In this document: positions 26,590 to 32,924 of the stretch, piece by piece
How the letters are laid out: every line of letters starts with the position of its first letter
Numbering within the stretch: position 1 is the first letter of the stretch
Assembly (NCBI RefSeq): GCF_005048855.1
Contig: NZ_SUME01000005.1
Span: 186,001 to 250,000, forward strand
Source: Sphingobacterium olei
GTDB taxonomy: Bacteria; Bacteroidota; Bacteroidia; Sphingobacteriales; Sphingobacteriaceae
Length of the DNA: 64,000 nucleotides
Direction: 5' to 3'
Notes under the pieces: generated by a model
What the model was told of the DNA's origin: nothing
Database searches by the model: none
What the model saw: the letters and a program-made list of their open reading frames with translations, nothing else
Position numbers and translations under genes: made by a program

Positions 26590-26960
26590 ATTAATGTTTT
26601 TAGATTTACTTATTTGTATGTTAGATCAGATAATGAGACTCATTTCTAGACAATACGATGTAATTGTATTCTAATATACCGTTAATATAACTAATATCAA
26701 CGTTATTTTAAAATACAATATCGTAGATTTATTCAACATCAACGTTAAAGTATTTTTAAAGTACGGTATTATGAAATATTAATACGTTATAGTATTTGAT
26801 ATAAACGTTAATTTAAATTAAAGTAACTTAAAAATAACTCTACTTAACGTAATTACTAAATAAAATAACGGTATAACATTTAAAAAAAACGTTAATATGT
26901 TATATAACAACGTTATATAAAAATATAATTACGTATGTTTATCGTAAAGCACCGTTATTT
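26590..26960. repeat. AT-rich stretch with repeated AACGTTA motifs
   Basis: Part of a 560-base region (26536-27099) without a convincing gene. The sequence is strongly AT-rich, yet the motif AACGTTA, whose core AACGTT is palindromic, occurs exactly at 26699, 26741, 26804, 26888 and 26909, with near matches at 26678, 26784, 26845 and 26951. This is far more than chance would give in so few bases of such composition. It could be a protein-binding array, a centromere- or origin-like element, or a decayed repeat. From 26960 to 27100 I see only the stray 14-mer of the 42-bp repeat and a weak inverted repeat (TAAGGGA 27011 / TCCCTTA 27048). Confidence 0.6.
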
Positions 26961-27099
26961 TGCTGTCTTCTTAGCACTGGTTACAACAATTAAATCTTAT
27001 TTACACACTTTAAGGGATACCGCCGACAATATGCCTATGGGAACCTTTCCCTTACGCCATGCAAGATTTATTTTTGAAATCAGTCATTGATAATGGATG

Positions 27100-27360
27100 T
27101 TATGTACTACGGTAGTCTATAGTATTTTTTGTGAACCGACTTGAACCATACTGCTCAGTGGTACGGCGTATATGGTCTTTGTCGACCAAAAGCTTTATCA
27201 TCTGCAATAGTATACTTTTTCCACTCGCGTGCGGGCCTACGAATAAGGTAAGGTCACCAAAATTGATATTTCTAGTTCCCTCAATAGCTCCCTCAATAGT
27301 TCCCTCAACAGCTCCCTCAATATTGACAATTTTGCGTTTTATTATTTTACGCAATGGCAT
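27100..27360 (-). pseudogene. AAA-type ATPase N-terminal fragment
   Basis: Only 86 codons. After a basic start and an internal repeat (EGAVEGTIEGAIEGT) comes NFGDLTLFVGPHASGKSILLQMIKLL, a P-loop of the kind found at the start of AAA15/AAA21 or SMC-like ATPases (Gly42 to Ser49). Walker B, sensor and other motifs are absent, and the frame ends shortly after. I read it as the stump of a larger ATPase gene. It overlaps the end of the fic gene by 14 bases, so it was probably the last gene of that operon. The AT-rich DNA downstream may mark the deletion or insertion point. Confidence 0.7.
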
Positions 27361-28750
27361 GTTTGATTGAGTTTGTCATGTTTTTGAGCAGCTCATTTTC
27401 CAAGGAAATGATAAAAGCTTCATCTAATCTGTCATCATAGCCAAATATTTTTTCAATGTTCTTCTGACCGGAAACATGAAGTGCCATTTTCAAGTGTGTA
27501 TGCTCCAATATTATTTTGATATCAATGACGAACGGTATTTTTTTATTTGCTCCCTTGAGACCAAACTTTTCCTCTCTAAATGTTACTTCCTGTACGTCAT
27601 CTTTATAAAGATTTTTGCCTAGTATCGTGAGGTTCTTTTCTCCCGAATTGATGACTTGTAGCTTAGAGCCGATCTCTTTTCCGAGGATAGCTATATTAGA
27701 ATTAATTGCTGTTTCCAAGCTAGGTCGGTATGTTTCGCCATTTACGTATATCGACTTCTGAGTTTCAGAAAAAAGATCATCGACTTTGGATATCGTGTCT
27801 TCGAAGCGAGGTTTTACCTCTTCCATAAAATATGATAGACAATCGTAGGCTAAAATGGGACTCTTGGTGCTTTTTCCATTTTTCAACTTTGCTTTTAGCA
27901 AAATCAACTCCTTTAAGGCGTCATCACCATCTTCAATACTCTCACCCTTAGCTCCTGCAATCATTATTTCCAACGAATGGATAAGATTCTTAGCGATGTA
28001 ATTAATGAAAGGATCGATTGTTCCGGCATCGGCTTGGCGTAGAGCAGAAAAATAATTTTCTTTGTCCTCGGTTTTGATGATTATCGGAGGATATTCATAT
28101 TTCATTAAGATAAAGTTCATCAGTATACGCGCGGTACGTCCGTTTCCATCGTCAAAGGGGTGTATACGAATGAAGCGGTAGTGAAATTCAGCGGCTAGGA
28201 TGATAGGGTTAATATCAACTTCTTCACTTTTTTCGCGGTACCAAATAATAAGGTCATGCATTTTAGCCGGTGTCTCCTCCGGTGTTGCGAATCGGAATAT
28301 CTCTCCGGTTTTTGTCTTGACATGATTAGGGGAAGTTTTATACTGGCCCACAGCTATTTTTCGTGTTGTGGGTTGGCCTTCCGGAGTAACGGCTTTTACT
28401 TCGTATGGAGACCTAAGTAATAATGTATGTAACTCTCGTATGAAATTTTCAGTAAGAGGATGGTCTCCTTTTACTAAATCTTCTACCCACTTAATCGCCT
28501 CATCATGTCCTGTTATTTCGAAGTGATCCTTTAAAGGTTTTCCCTGAGCCGTTATTCCATGCAATAGAAGTGCTTTGGTCTCGGTGAATGACAATGAATT
28601 GCCTTCGATGCTATTGGAATGATAGTTCCATTCGAATCTGAATTTTTGCCTAAGTACGTCTGCTATATCTGCGGGTAACGGGCGAGAGGCATTCAGGTCT
28701 TTTTTTAGCAGCTCTGCTTTTTCTACGTAATTCAAGATCCTTCCCTCCAA
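27347..28750 (-). CDS. Fic family protein (AMP-transferase type) with N-terminal inhibitory motif
   Basis: A 467-residue Fic enzyme, a family that usually transfers AMP from ATP to hydroxyl side chains of target proteins. The catalytic motif is HPFDDGNGRTAR (His197 to about 208). An inhibitory helix motif of the S-x-x-x-E-G/N type is present at the N-terminus (Ser45 to Glu49-Gly50 in YHSNSIEGN), placing it among class II, self-inhibited Fic proteins. The Fic core spans about 45-260; the remaining 200 residues have no recognised motif and may bind the target. It overlaps the 217-residue gene upstream by 19 bases and the ATPase stump downstream by 14, so the three form one transcript. The target is unknown. 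Confidence 0.9.
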   Translation of the reverse strand: MEGRILNYVEKAELLKKDLNASRPLPADIADVLRQKFRFEWNYHSNSIEGNSLSFTETKALLLHGITAQGKPLKDHFEITGHDEAIKWVEDLVKGDHPLTENFIRELHTLLLRSPYEVKAVTPEGQPTTRKIAVGQYKTSPNHVKTKTGEIFRFATPEETPAKMHDLIIWYREKSEEVDINPIILAAEFHYRFIRIHPFDDGNGRTARILMNFILMKYEYPPIIIKTEDKENYFSALRQADAGTIDPFINYIAKNLIHSLEIMIAGAKGESIEDGDDALKELILLKAKLKNGKSTKSPILAYDCLSYFMEEVKPRFEDTISKVDDLFSETQKSIYVNGETYRPSLETAINSNIAILGKEIGSKLQVINSGEKNLTILGKNLYKDDVQEVTFREEKFGLKGANKKIPFVIDIKIILEHTHLKMALHVSGQKNIEKIFGYDDRLDEAFIISLENELLKNMTNSIKHAIA

Positions 28751-29385
28751 TACTTCAAAATTCCATCAATAGAATCTTTTTCCAGCAGCTTGTGGCGACT
28801 ACTACAAAGGATTTTCAAGCATTTCTCCAATTCACTTACTGTGAAAGAGATGTTGCTTTCGGTCTTTATCTTTTTATAGATTTCAAGGCCATCTCTTTTC
28901 TTATTAAAAAACTTCTTTTCGATCCATCGTTTTAAGAGATCGAGCAGACCTTTGTTGGTTTTTCGGGTGCTGCCTTTCGGCGCATTTTTCTTCTTCCAGA
29001 TGATGCGTATACCTTCGCCGCTAGGGAAGTAGACGATATGGGAGAATCCTTTGTACCCGTGGTCCGGTATCCCGCCGGTATGATAGAGCTGTATATTACC
29101 CGGCTCGGCGCCATTAGGAATGATTTTAGAAAACGGACATCCTAAGATATAGGGTAGTAGATCGATCTGATCTTCGTTAAACCGGTTCTTATCCCCAGGT
29201 TTGATAATGAAGCCGAAGACATAATTATTGGCTTTTCCCAGTAGAAAGGAAAGCTCATCATCAGTCATGCCGATCTCATTTAGCTGCTCAATAACCTGAC
29301 AGATAATGATATAATCCATCCGGGACATAATGACGTCTGGCTTATCTGCTTTTCTTACGGATGGTCTTTGGATAACTTCGATCAA
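28732..29385 (-). CDS. Unrecognised protein encoded upstream of fic, possible HTH N-terminus
   Basis: Up to 217 residues. The codon at 29385 is TTG; the first ATG is at 29328 (MSRMDYIIICQVIEQ) and is the more credible start. The frame is open further back, to the TAA that ends the 58-codon ORF upstream. The segment IEQLNEIGMTDDELSFLLGKANNYVFGF looks like a helix-turn-helix of the XRE type, followed by a compact region and a basic C-terminal half (KRWIEKKFFNKKRDG; LEKCLKILCSSRHKLLEKDSIDGILKYW). It overlaps the fic gene by 19 bases. A regulator or partner of the Fic protein is plausible, but I do not recognise the family. Confidence 0.6.
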   Translation of the reverse strand: MIEVIQRPSVRKADKPDVIMSRMDYIIICQVIEQLNEIGMTDDELSFLLGKANNYVFGFIIKPGDKNRFNEDQIDLLPYILGCPFSKIIPNGAEPGNIQLYHTGGIPDHGYKGFSHIVYFPSGEGIRIIWKKKNAPKGSTRKTNKGLLDLLKRWIEKKFFNKKRDGLEIYKKIKTESNISFTVSELEKCLKILCSSRHKLLEKDSIDGILKYWREGS

Positions 29386-29415
29386 TGGAATAATATTGAA
29401 TGAAGGTAAAGAATA

Positions 29416-29592
29416 TTATCCTCTGATTTTGTATCCAGGGATATATAGTGGTTCAAATTGTACCAAATTTTCGGACATGCCCTTAAATCTGTTCTCCTTC
29501 TTCTCGGCCGGAACAGCAGGCTGAGCCTTGGCAGCTTTATAAGCTTCCCTAGGGCTTTCACACTTAGTTTGTTTCTGCAAAGATTTCTTCAT
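29416..29592 (-). CDS. Small basic protein (58 residues) in the accessory cassette
   Basis: An ORF of 58 codons with an ATG start, rich in Lys, Ala and Glu in its first 37 residues (MKKSLQKQTKCESPREAYKA...), then FKGMSENLVQFEPLYIPGYKIRG. It sits between the toxin-like pseudogene and the 217-residue gene, on the same strand and in the same tight array. Its TAA stop is in frame with the downstream 217-residue reading frame, with no other stop between them, so a single base change would join the two. It may be a separate small protein, an antitoxin-like partner, or the N-terminus of an interrupted gene. Confidence 0.45.
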   Translation of the reverse strand: MKKSLQKQTKCESPREAYKAAKAQPAVPAEKKENRFKGMSENLVQFEPLYIPGYKIRG

Positions 29593-29616
29593 ATCGTTAA
29601 AATTGTAGAATAATTT

Positions 29617-30193
29617 TCAGACTTCGGTAAACTTAGGGTCTATATCACGTGCTAAGAAAAAGCCTTTGATACAATTCGGGTTTCTTACACAGATTTGGAT
29701 ATGGTCTTTTTCTCGAAACCCGGCATTTGGATAGAGTTCTTTTCCTTCCCAAAATACACCTCTAACACTGTCAAATGCTGTAAGACTTTCGTCTCTACGT
29801 GCTTTATGCAAAGTTTCAATTACGGCACAATCTAATTCTCTAAGCATCAATTCCCGCAAATCGCCAATGGGTTTGTTTTGTGGTATAGGTTGGTTCTGGG
29901 AGCTTAAAGTAGTGCTTAGAATATCAATCCAGACAATTACCCAAATGTATAACAGCACCTAGCACGAACGGTTTTTGTATAGGATTTTTAGAGCGTCCAG
30001 GATTTGCTTTAAGGTGATGAGCGTATTCTAAGGCCCTTGACGGACTATTTTCCCAAAAATACATGCCGTTCCCAAGCCAATCATATTTATTGACACTGTC
30101 TTTAAGTGGTTGTTGAAGTGTCAGTACCCGATATGCAACCTCTTCATCACACCCATGGAATCCATAAACTATTCCTGAGCCTCTGGAATACAT
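29617..30193 (-). pseudogene. ADP-ribosyltransferase-like toxin candidate, frameshifted
   Basis: Two overlapping frames (30193 down to 29924, then about 29958 down to 29617) give one continuous protein of about 190 residues if a small insertion near 29924-29930 (GGATTGATATT) is ignored. The first part has YGFHGCDEEVA (His13) and YDWLGNGMYFWENSPSRALEYA (Tyr45). The second has ELDCAVIETLHKAR, FDSVRGVFWEGKELYPNAGF and HIQICVRNPNCIKGFF. The H-Y-(E/Q) spacing and GxYFWE segment suggest a small ADP-ribosyltransferase (PARP/DUF3990-like) fold. A 64-codon ORF overlaps its start by 25 bases, as in toxin-antitoxin pairs. The frameshift probably kills the protein, unless it is a sequencing error or programmed. 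Family placement is by motif only. Confidence 0.65.
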
Positions 30194-30363
30194 AAATGCT
30201 TGTAATTTTTGGAGCGTTTCCCTGTTTCGGTCAGTACACCCAAATCTACCAAAAATCTTTTAGAGGTTTCACTGTTTTTAGTGACTTTCTCTTTGTATTG
30301 TTGCAACACAGCAATGAACCGCTCCGTATCCTTCTCCTTTAAATTTTCTTTTTTCGTTTTCAT
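30169..30363 (-). CDS. Small protein upstream of the ART-like toxin (antitoxin candidate)
   Basis: A 64-residue charged protein (MKTKKENLKEKDTERFIAVLQQYKEK...). The second half, SETSKRFLVDLGVLTETGKRSKNYKHL, has the look of the short conserved segment (FL-x-x-LGILT-x-G-x-x-x-x-Y) seen in small proteins encoded before toxin genes. Its stop lies 25 bases inside the toxin-like frame and its start lies 86 bases inside the HTH gene, so all three are translated from one message. An antitoxin role is inferred from size and position. Confidence 0.55.
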   Translation of the reverse strand: MKTKKENLKEKDTERFIAVLQQYKEKVTKNSETSKRFLVDLGVLTETGKRSKNYKHLCIPEAQE

Positions 30364-30838
30364 AACTGACTGATTTTATACCTATCACACAAATATAATG
30401 ATATTTTCTAAATTCCTCCCACACCGTTTTGATGACGGCTTTTTCGTTGGTGTCTTTGGTAGAGAGATGCCTGTAGAGTTTGTCCAGATCTTCCAGCACG
30501 TCCGCTTTCGGCGATGCTTTTATCCCTTCTAGTACCTGTAGCACAAATGCAGGATCAGATAACGAAACCACAACCTTGTCTACTTTCTCATGCGAGTCAC
30601 TGACCTGCCAGTCGTCCGGTGGAGTGATGTCAGATAGTTCGCATCTTAACGCATCAGCTATTAAAGGGTAGTCCGCAGAGTTGTATTTATGCACAACTAC
30701 AGAACTCTCACACATACCCACATAGCCTTCTGACTTATCAATTTTTTCAGAAAGTTTTCTTGTAGAGTCGCCGTTAACTAGTCTTTTTAACTTTATCCTG
30801 TTAATAATATACAGAGATGATTTGTTGATTTTTACCAT
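30278..30838 (-). CDS. Possible XRE-type HTH protein of the accessory cassette
   Basis: A 186-residue protein. Residues about 12-75 (INRIKLKRLVNGDSTRKLSEKIDKSEGYVG... DYPLIADALRCELSDI) read like a degenerate XRE helix-turn-helix. The middle (VLQVLEGIKASPKADVLEDLDKLYRHLS) is helical. The last 40 residues, rich in Cys, Tyr and Lys, overlap the next gene by 86 bases and look less protein-like, so the original stop may have been earlier. Its ATG overlaps the stop of a 40-codon membrane peptide ORF (TAATG), so translation is coupled. It may repress the cassette; direct evidence is lacking. Confidence 0.6.
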   Translation of the reverse strand: MVKINKSSLYIINRIKLKRLVNGDSTRKLSEKIDKSEGYVGMCESSVVVHKYNSADYPLIADALRCELSDITPPDDWQVSDSHEKVDKVVVSLSDPAFVLQVLEGIKASPKADVLEDLDKLYRHLSTKDTNEKAVIKTVWEEFRKYHYICVIGIKSVSYENEKRKFKGEGYGAVHCCVATIQRESH

Positions 30839-30960
30839 TAAGAAGTCTTTATGGCAGCGGTATACGCAAACAGCGCCGCAAGGCTAATAGATAATGCGAA
30901 TACACTATAGTATCGCAGTGTGGCATAGTTTCGTTTGATTAAGCTGGGTATATACATCAT
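30838..30960 (-). CDS. 40-residue membrane peptide, first ORF of the cassette
   Basis: A 40-codon ORF starting with two consecutive ATGs. The peptide has a basic, aromatic N-terminus (MMYIPSLIKRNYATLRYYSV) and one hydrophobic helix (FALSISLAALFAYTAA), ending IKTS. Its TAA shares bases with the ATG of the HTH gene (TAATG). It could be a type I-like toxic peptide, a small membrane partner, or a leader that sets translation of the next gene. There is no homology evidence; the support is the helix and the overlap. Confidence 0.4.
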   Translation of the reverse strand: MMYIPSLIKRNYATLRYYSVFALSISLAALFAYTAAIKTS

Positions 30961-31028
30961 AATGGCTTTATATGTTTATCATCGCTAACTGTTGAAACAA
31001 ATGTAGACGCTGTAGCCGGCTAAAAAAA

Positions 31029-31107
31029 GGGAACGGGTACGCAACGTAAAGACCTGACTTCGCAAATGCAATCCCTGAGTTCTCAACCTGTGGGAACGGG
31101 TTCGCAA
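31029..31107. repeat. Pair of 16-bp direct repeats upstream of the accessory cassette
   Basis: GGGAACGGGTACGCAA at 31029 and GGGAACGGGTTCGCAA at 31092 differ by one base and lie 63 bases apart, with related fragments (CTTCGCAAATGC, GTTCTCAACC) between them. They are in the 231-base gap between divergent genes: the membrane peptide (minus) and the zinc-ribbon protein (plus). This is where operators for either transcript would be expected. Confidence 0.55.
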
Positions 31108-31191
31108 TGGAGGTGCCATCCGTTGATATTTGGTTATTTTTACCTAAATAATTTATGTAAAATGTAATTAAGAAAAGAAAGGAGTACTGTC

Positions 31192-31479
31192 ATGCTATGG
31201 GATGATCACAGACGAGAAGAAAGATTGAAATGTCCGTCGACGAGAAAGACCAGCTTTAGCTGTAAGCGCGATGCGGAATCATTCATGGACGAAATAAAAT
31301 GGAGGCACAACCACCCGATCCGACGGGAAGATGGTTCGCGGCGCAAACACCGTATGAAAGGCAAGCCCAAGCTGCAACGGGCGTACTACTGTCCGCATTG
31401 CACGGGCTTCCATATCACGACCTGGGAGCTGTGGGTATATACCGGTGGCGGATATCCGAAAAGGCCGCCGCATAACTGA
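31192..31479 (+). CDS. Small zinc-ribbon-like protein
   Basis: A 95-residue basic protein. It contains a CPSTRKTSFSC segment, a charged middle rich in Arg and Lys, and YYCPHCTGFHITTW near the C-terminus; the Cys and His residues could bind zinc. Similar small proteins with an x-CPxCxGxHLT end are, to my knowledge, frequent in mobile and accessory regions of Bacteroidota and lack a known role. An unusually clear Shine-Dalgarno (AAAGGAG) lies about ten bases before the ATG, which supports this start. It is transcribed away from the toxin-like cassette. Confidence 0.65.
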   Translation: MLWDDHRREERLKCPSTRKTSFSCKRDAESFMDEIKWRHNHPIRREDGSRRKHRMKGKPKLQRAYYCPHCTGFHITTWELWVYTGGGYPKRPPHN

Positions 31480-31488
31480 TGCAATCGG

Positions 31489-32067
31489 TCAGATACCGCG
31501 CTTGGTGAAATTGTACCATTTGCGGCTTACGCCGATAACCTGTGCTGATTTTTCGTCGGGAAGCTCTTTCGTGACATCGCCAAACTCCTGGATGAGCCAT
31601 TCTACCCGCTTCTTGGTGTCGTTCTGCCTGAAAATCCGTACCGCCTCCTTATGATAGTTGAGTTCGTTACTGAGGAGGTAGTTGAAGTAGGGCGCAAAAC
31701 AGGCAGGAACCCGCTCTCCGGATTCCGCACCGGTGGGCAGGGTAATGATGGTCGACGCTTTAGAAAACACGATCCGCATGTTGCTTGCCGAATTCACCAG
31801 AAAATTCTCGCCCAACAAAATAAAGCTGTTGGTATTCCAGAGGCGTACCACCTGGGAATGACCTTCGTTCTGCTCATAACCGTAGGCCGCGCCATCCACC
31901 AGATAGCAATATTCGCTGACCTGGTCGCCGTAATCGATGTAGATCTCGTTGCATGCAACCTCCTTGAGTTTTAGGTAGGATACAATCGTATCCCAGCTGT
32001 CGTTGGGTATGGGTTTGTAGTTGGACAGTATAGCCCGTAAGCGATTATATGTTTCGTGATTTTCCAT
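31489..32067 (-). CDS. Crp/Fnr-family transcription regulator
   Basis: About 192 residues from the ATG at 32067 (MENHETYNRLRAIL); the frame is open further upstream, but those codons overlap the preceding gene and are Pro/Ser-rich. The N-terminal cyclic-nucleotide-binding fold is visible (LKLKEVACNEIYIDYGDQVSEYCYLVDGAAYGY, then VVRLWNTNSFILLGENFL). The C-terminus has a short helix-turn-helix (SAQVIGVSRKWYNF). Bacteroidota have many such regulators with unknown ligands. It follows the membrane protein gene by 11 bases, suggesting a two-gene operon. Confidence 0.8.
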   Translation of the reverse strand: MENHETYNRLRAILSNYKPIPNDSWDTIVSYLKLKEVACNEIYIDYGDQVSEYCYLVDGAAYGYEQNEGHSQVVRLWNTNSFILLGENFLVNSASNMRIVFSKASTIITLPTGAESGERVPACFAPYFNYLLSNELNYHKEAVRIFRQNDTKKRVEWLIQEFGDVTKELPDEKSAQVIGVSRKWYNFTKRGI

Positions 32068-32078
32068 AGTTGCTTTGT

Positions 32079-32468
32079 TTAGCGTTGTGGCTGATGAGGA
32101 GCCGGAAGGAGCCGGTTTTCGGGAATGAGCGATCGGTGGATGCGGTGGCGGATGGAATGGTGATACCAGTGCCAACCCAGATAACCGGGATGCAAGTGAA
32201 GGGAAATGATACCACCCACTTTGGCACTGTGGTAGACCCAGGGATGTACCGCTATTTCGCCCGGACGTTCCTTTCCGTCTTCCAGGTATAGGAAGCGGAT
32301 GCTATATGAGTTATTCCCATAATCGCAGGTCTGTATGATCTTTGCGTTGATGTCGACACGGGTGCTGAGGTCGGCATAATGGCAGTTGGCCGTCGTAAGT
32401 GCTGTGAACAAGACAAAGATGGTGAAGCAACCTCCCAGAAGAAGCCCGAGCAGAGCGATAGGCAGCAT
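32079..32468 (-). CDS. Small membrane protein upstream of the Crp-like regulator
   Basis: About 129 residues if the ATG at 32468 is used (MLPIALLGLLLGGCFTIFVLFTAL). The frame is open to 32696, but that part overlaps the LytTR gene on the other strand. One N-terminal membrane helix is followed by a beta-rich domain (AKIIQTCDYGNNSYSIRFLYLEDGKERPGEIAV, then VGGIISLHLHPGYLG), similar in layout to DUF3592-type proteins. The tail is His- and Arg-rich. Function is unknown; it may act with the Crp-like regulator. Confidence 0.5.
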   Translation of the reverse strand: MLPIALLGLLLGGCFTIFVLFTALTTANCHYADLSTRVDINAKIIQTCDYGNNSYSIRFLYLEDGKERPGEIAVHPWVYHSAKVGGIISLHLHPGYLGWHWYHHSIRHRIHRSLIPENRLLPAPHQPQR

Positions 32469-32831
32469 ATCGTAGTCCGTAAAGATAAAACGGTGAACAA
32501 CACGATAACGAAAGTTTCTTTTGACCAGGTCGTCTACGGTTACTGGACGAATAAGATCGGACGGCTCGGAAAATTCGGTGGTGAAACGGTTTATATCACC
32601 GAACAGTCGACACTTAAGGACATGCATGCGGCCTTTAAAGGGTACTGCAAAATGGTAAACAGAAACTACATCGTTCCACAAAATGCGCTGGCTCAATGCA
32701 TTAAGCGTAAAGACGGCTACCTGCTGGTGCTGAAAGAAAAGACCCCGACAGATATCACGATATCGAAAGAAAAATTTCAGGAACTACGGGAGTGGATACT
32801 GGCAGTGGTCGATATTGAAATTGAAAAGTAA
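32379..32831 (+). CDS. LytTR-domain DNA-binding protein
   Basis: A 150-codon ORF whose residues about 30-145 match a LytTR DNA-binding domain: HIVVRKDKTVNN at the start, STLKDMHAAFKGYCKMVNRNYIVPQNAL in the middle and ITISKEKFQELREWI at the end. No receiver domain is present, so it is a stand-alone LytTR protein. The first 30 codons overlap the membrane protein gene on the other strand and look unlike protein, so the true start is uncertain; an in-frame GTG at 32493 would cut into the domain. It ends before a strong terminator. Confidence 0.7.
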   Translation: MAVGRRKCCEQDKDGEATSQKKPEQSDRQHIVVRKDKTVNNTITKVSFDQVVYGYWTNKIGRLGKFGGETVYITEQSTLKDMHAAFKGYCKMVNRNYIVPQNALAQCIKRKDGYLLVLKEKTPTDITISKEKFQELREWILAVVDIEIEK

Positions 32832-32850
32832 GCACCTGCTGGCGCCCCAT

Positions 32851-32914
32851 ATGACTTGAGTACAAGTCATTTTATATGTATATTTGATCTGGGCACAGAT
32901 CAAATATACATATA
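32851..32914. terminator. Bidirectional terminator with a perfect 19-bp inverted repeat
   Basis: Two adjacent hairpins lie between convergent genes. The first is ATGACTTG / CAAGTCAT with a 4-base loop (32851-32870). The second has two perfectly paired 19-base arms, 32873-32891 and 32896-32914, around the loop GGCA. The outer arm bases are AT-rich, giving U-rich tracts in both directions. This suits termination of the LytTR gene (plus) and of the long SusCD operon (minus). Confidence 0.8.
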
Positions 32915-32924
32915 CGCATCTTGC

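Noticed and set aside
27100..31191. Complete integrative element
   Set aside because: The gene content looks accessory, but no integrase, transposase, tRNA gene or flanking att-like repeat is visible in the window.
30961..31191. tRNA or other structured RNA gene
   Set aside because: I found no cloverleaf or CCA end; only the two direct repeats stand out.
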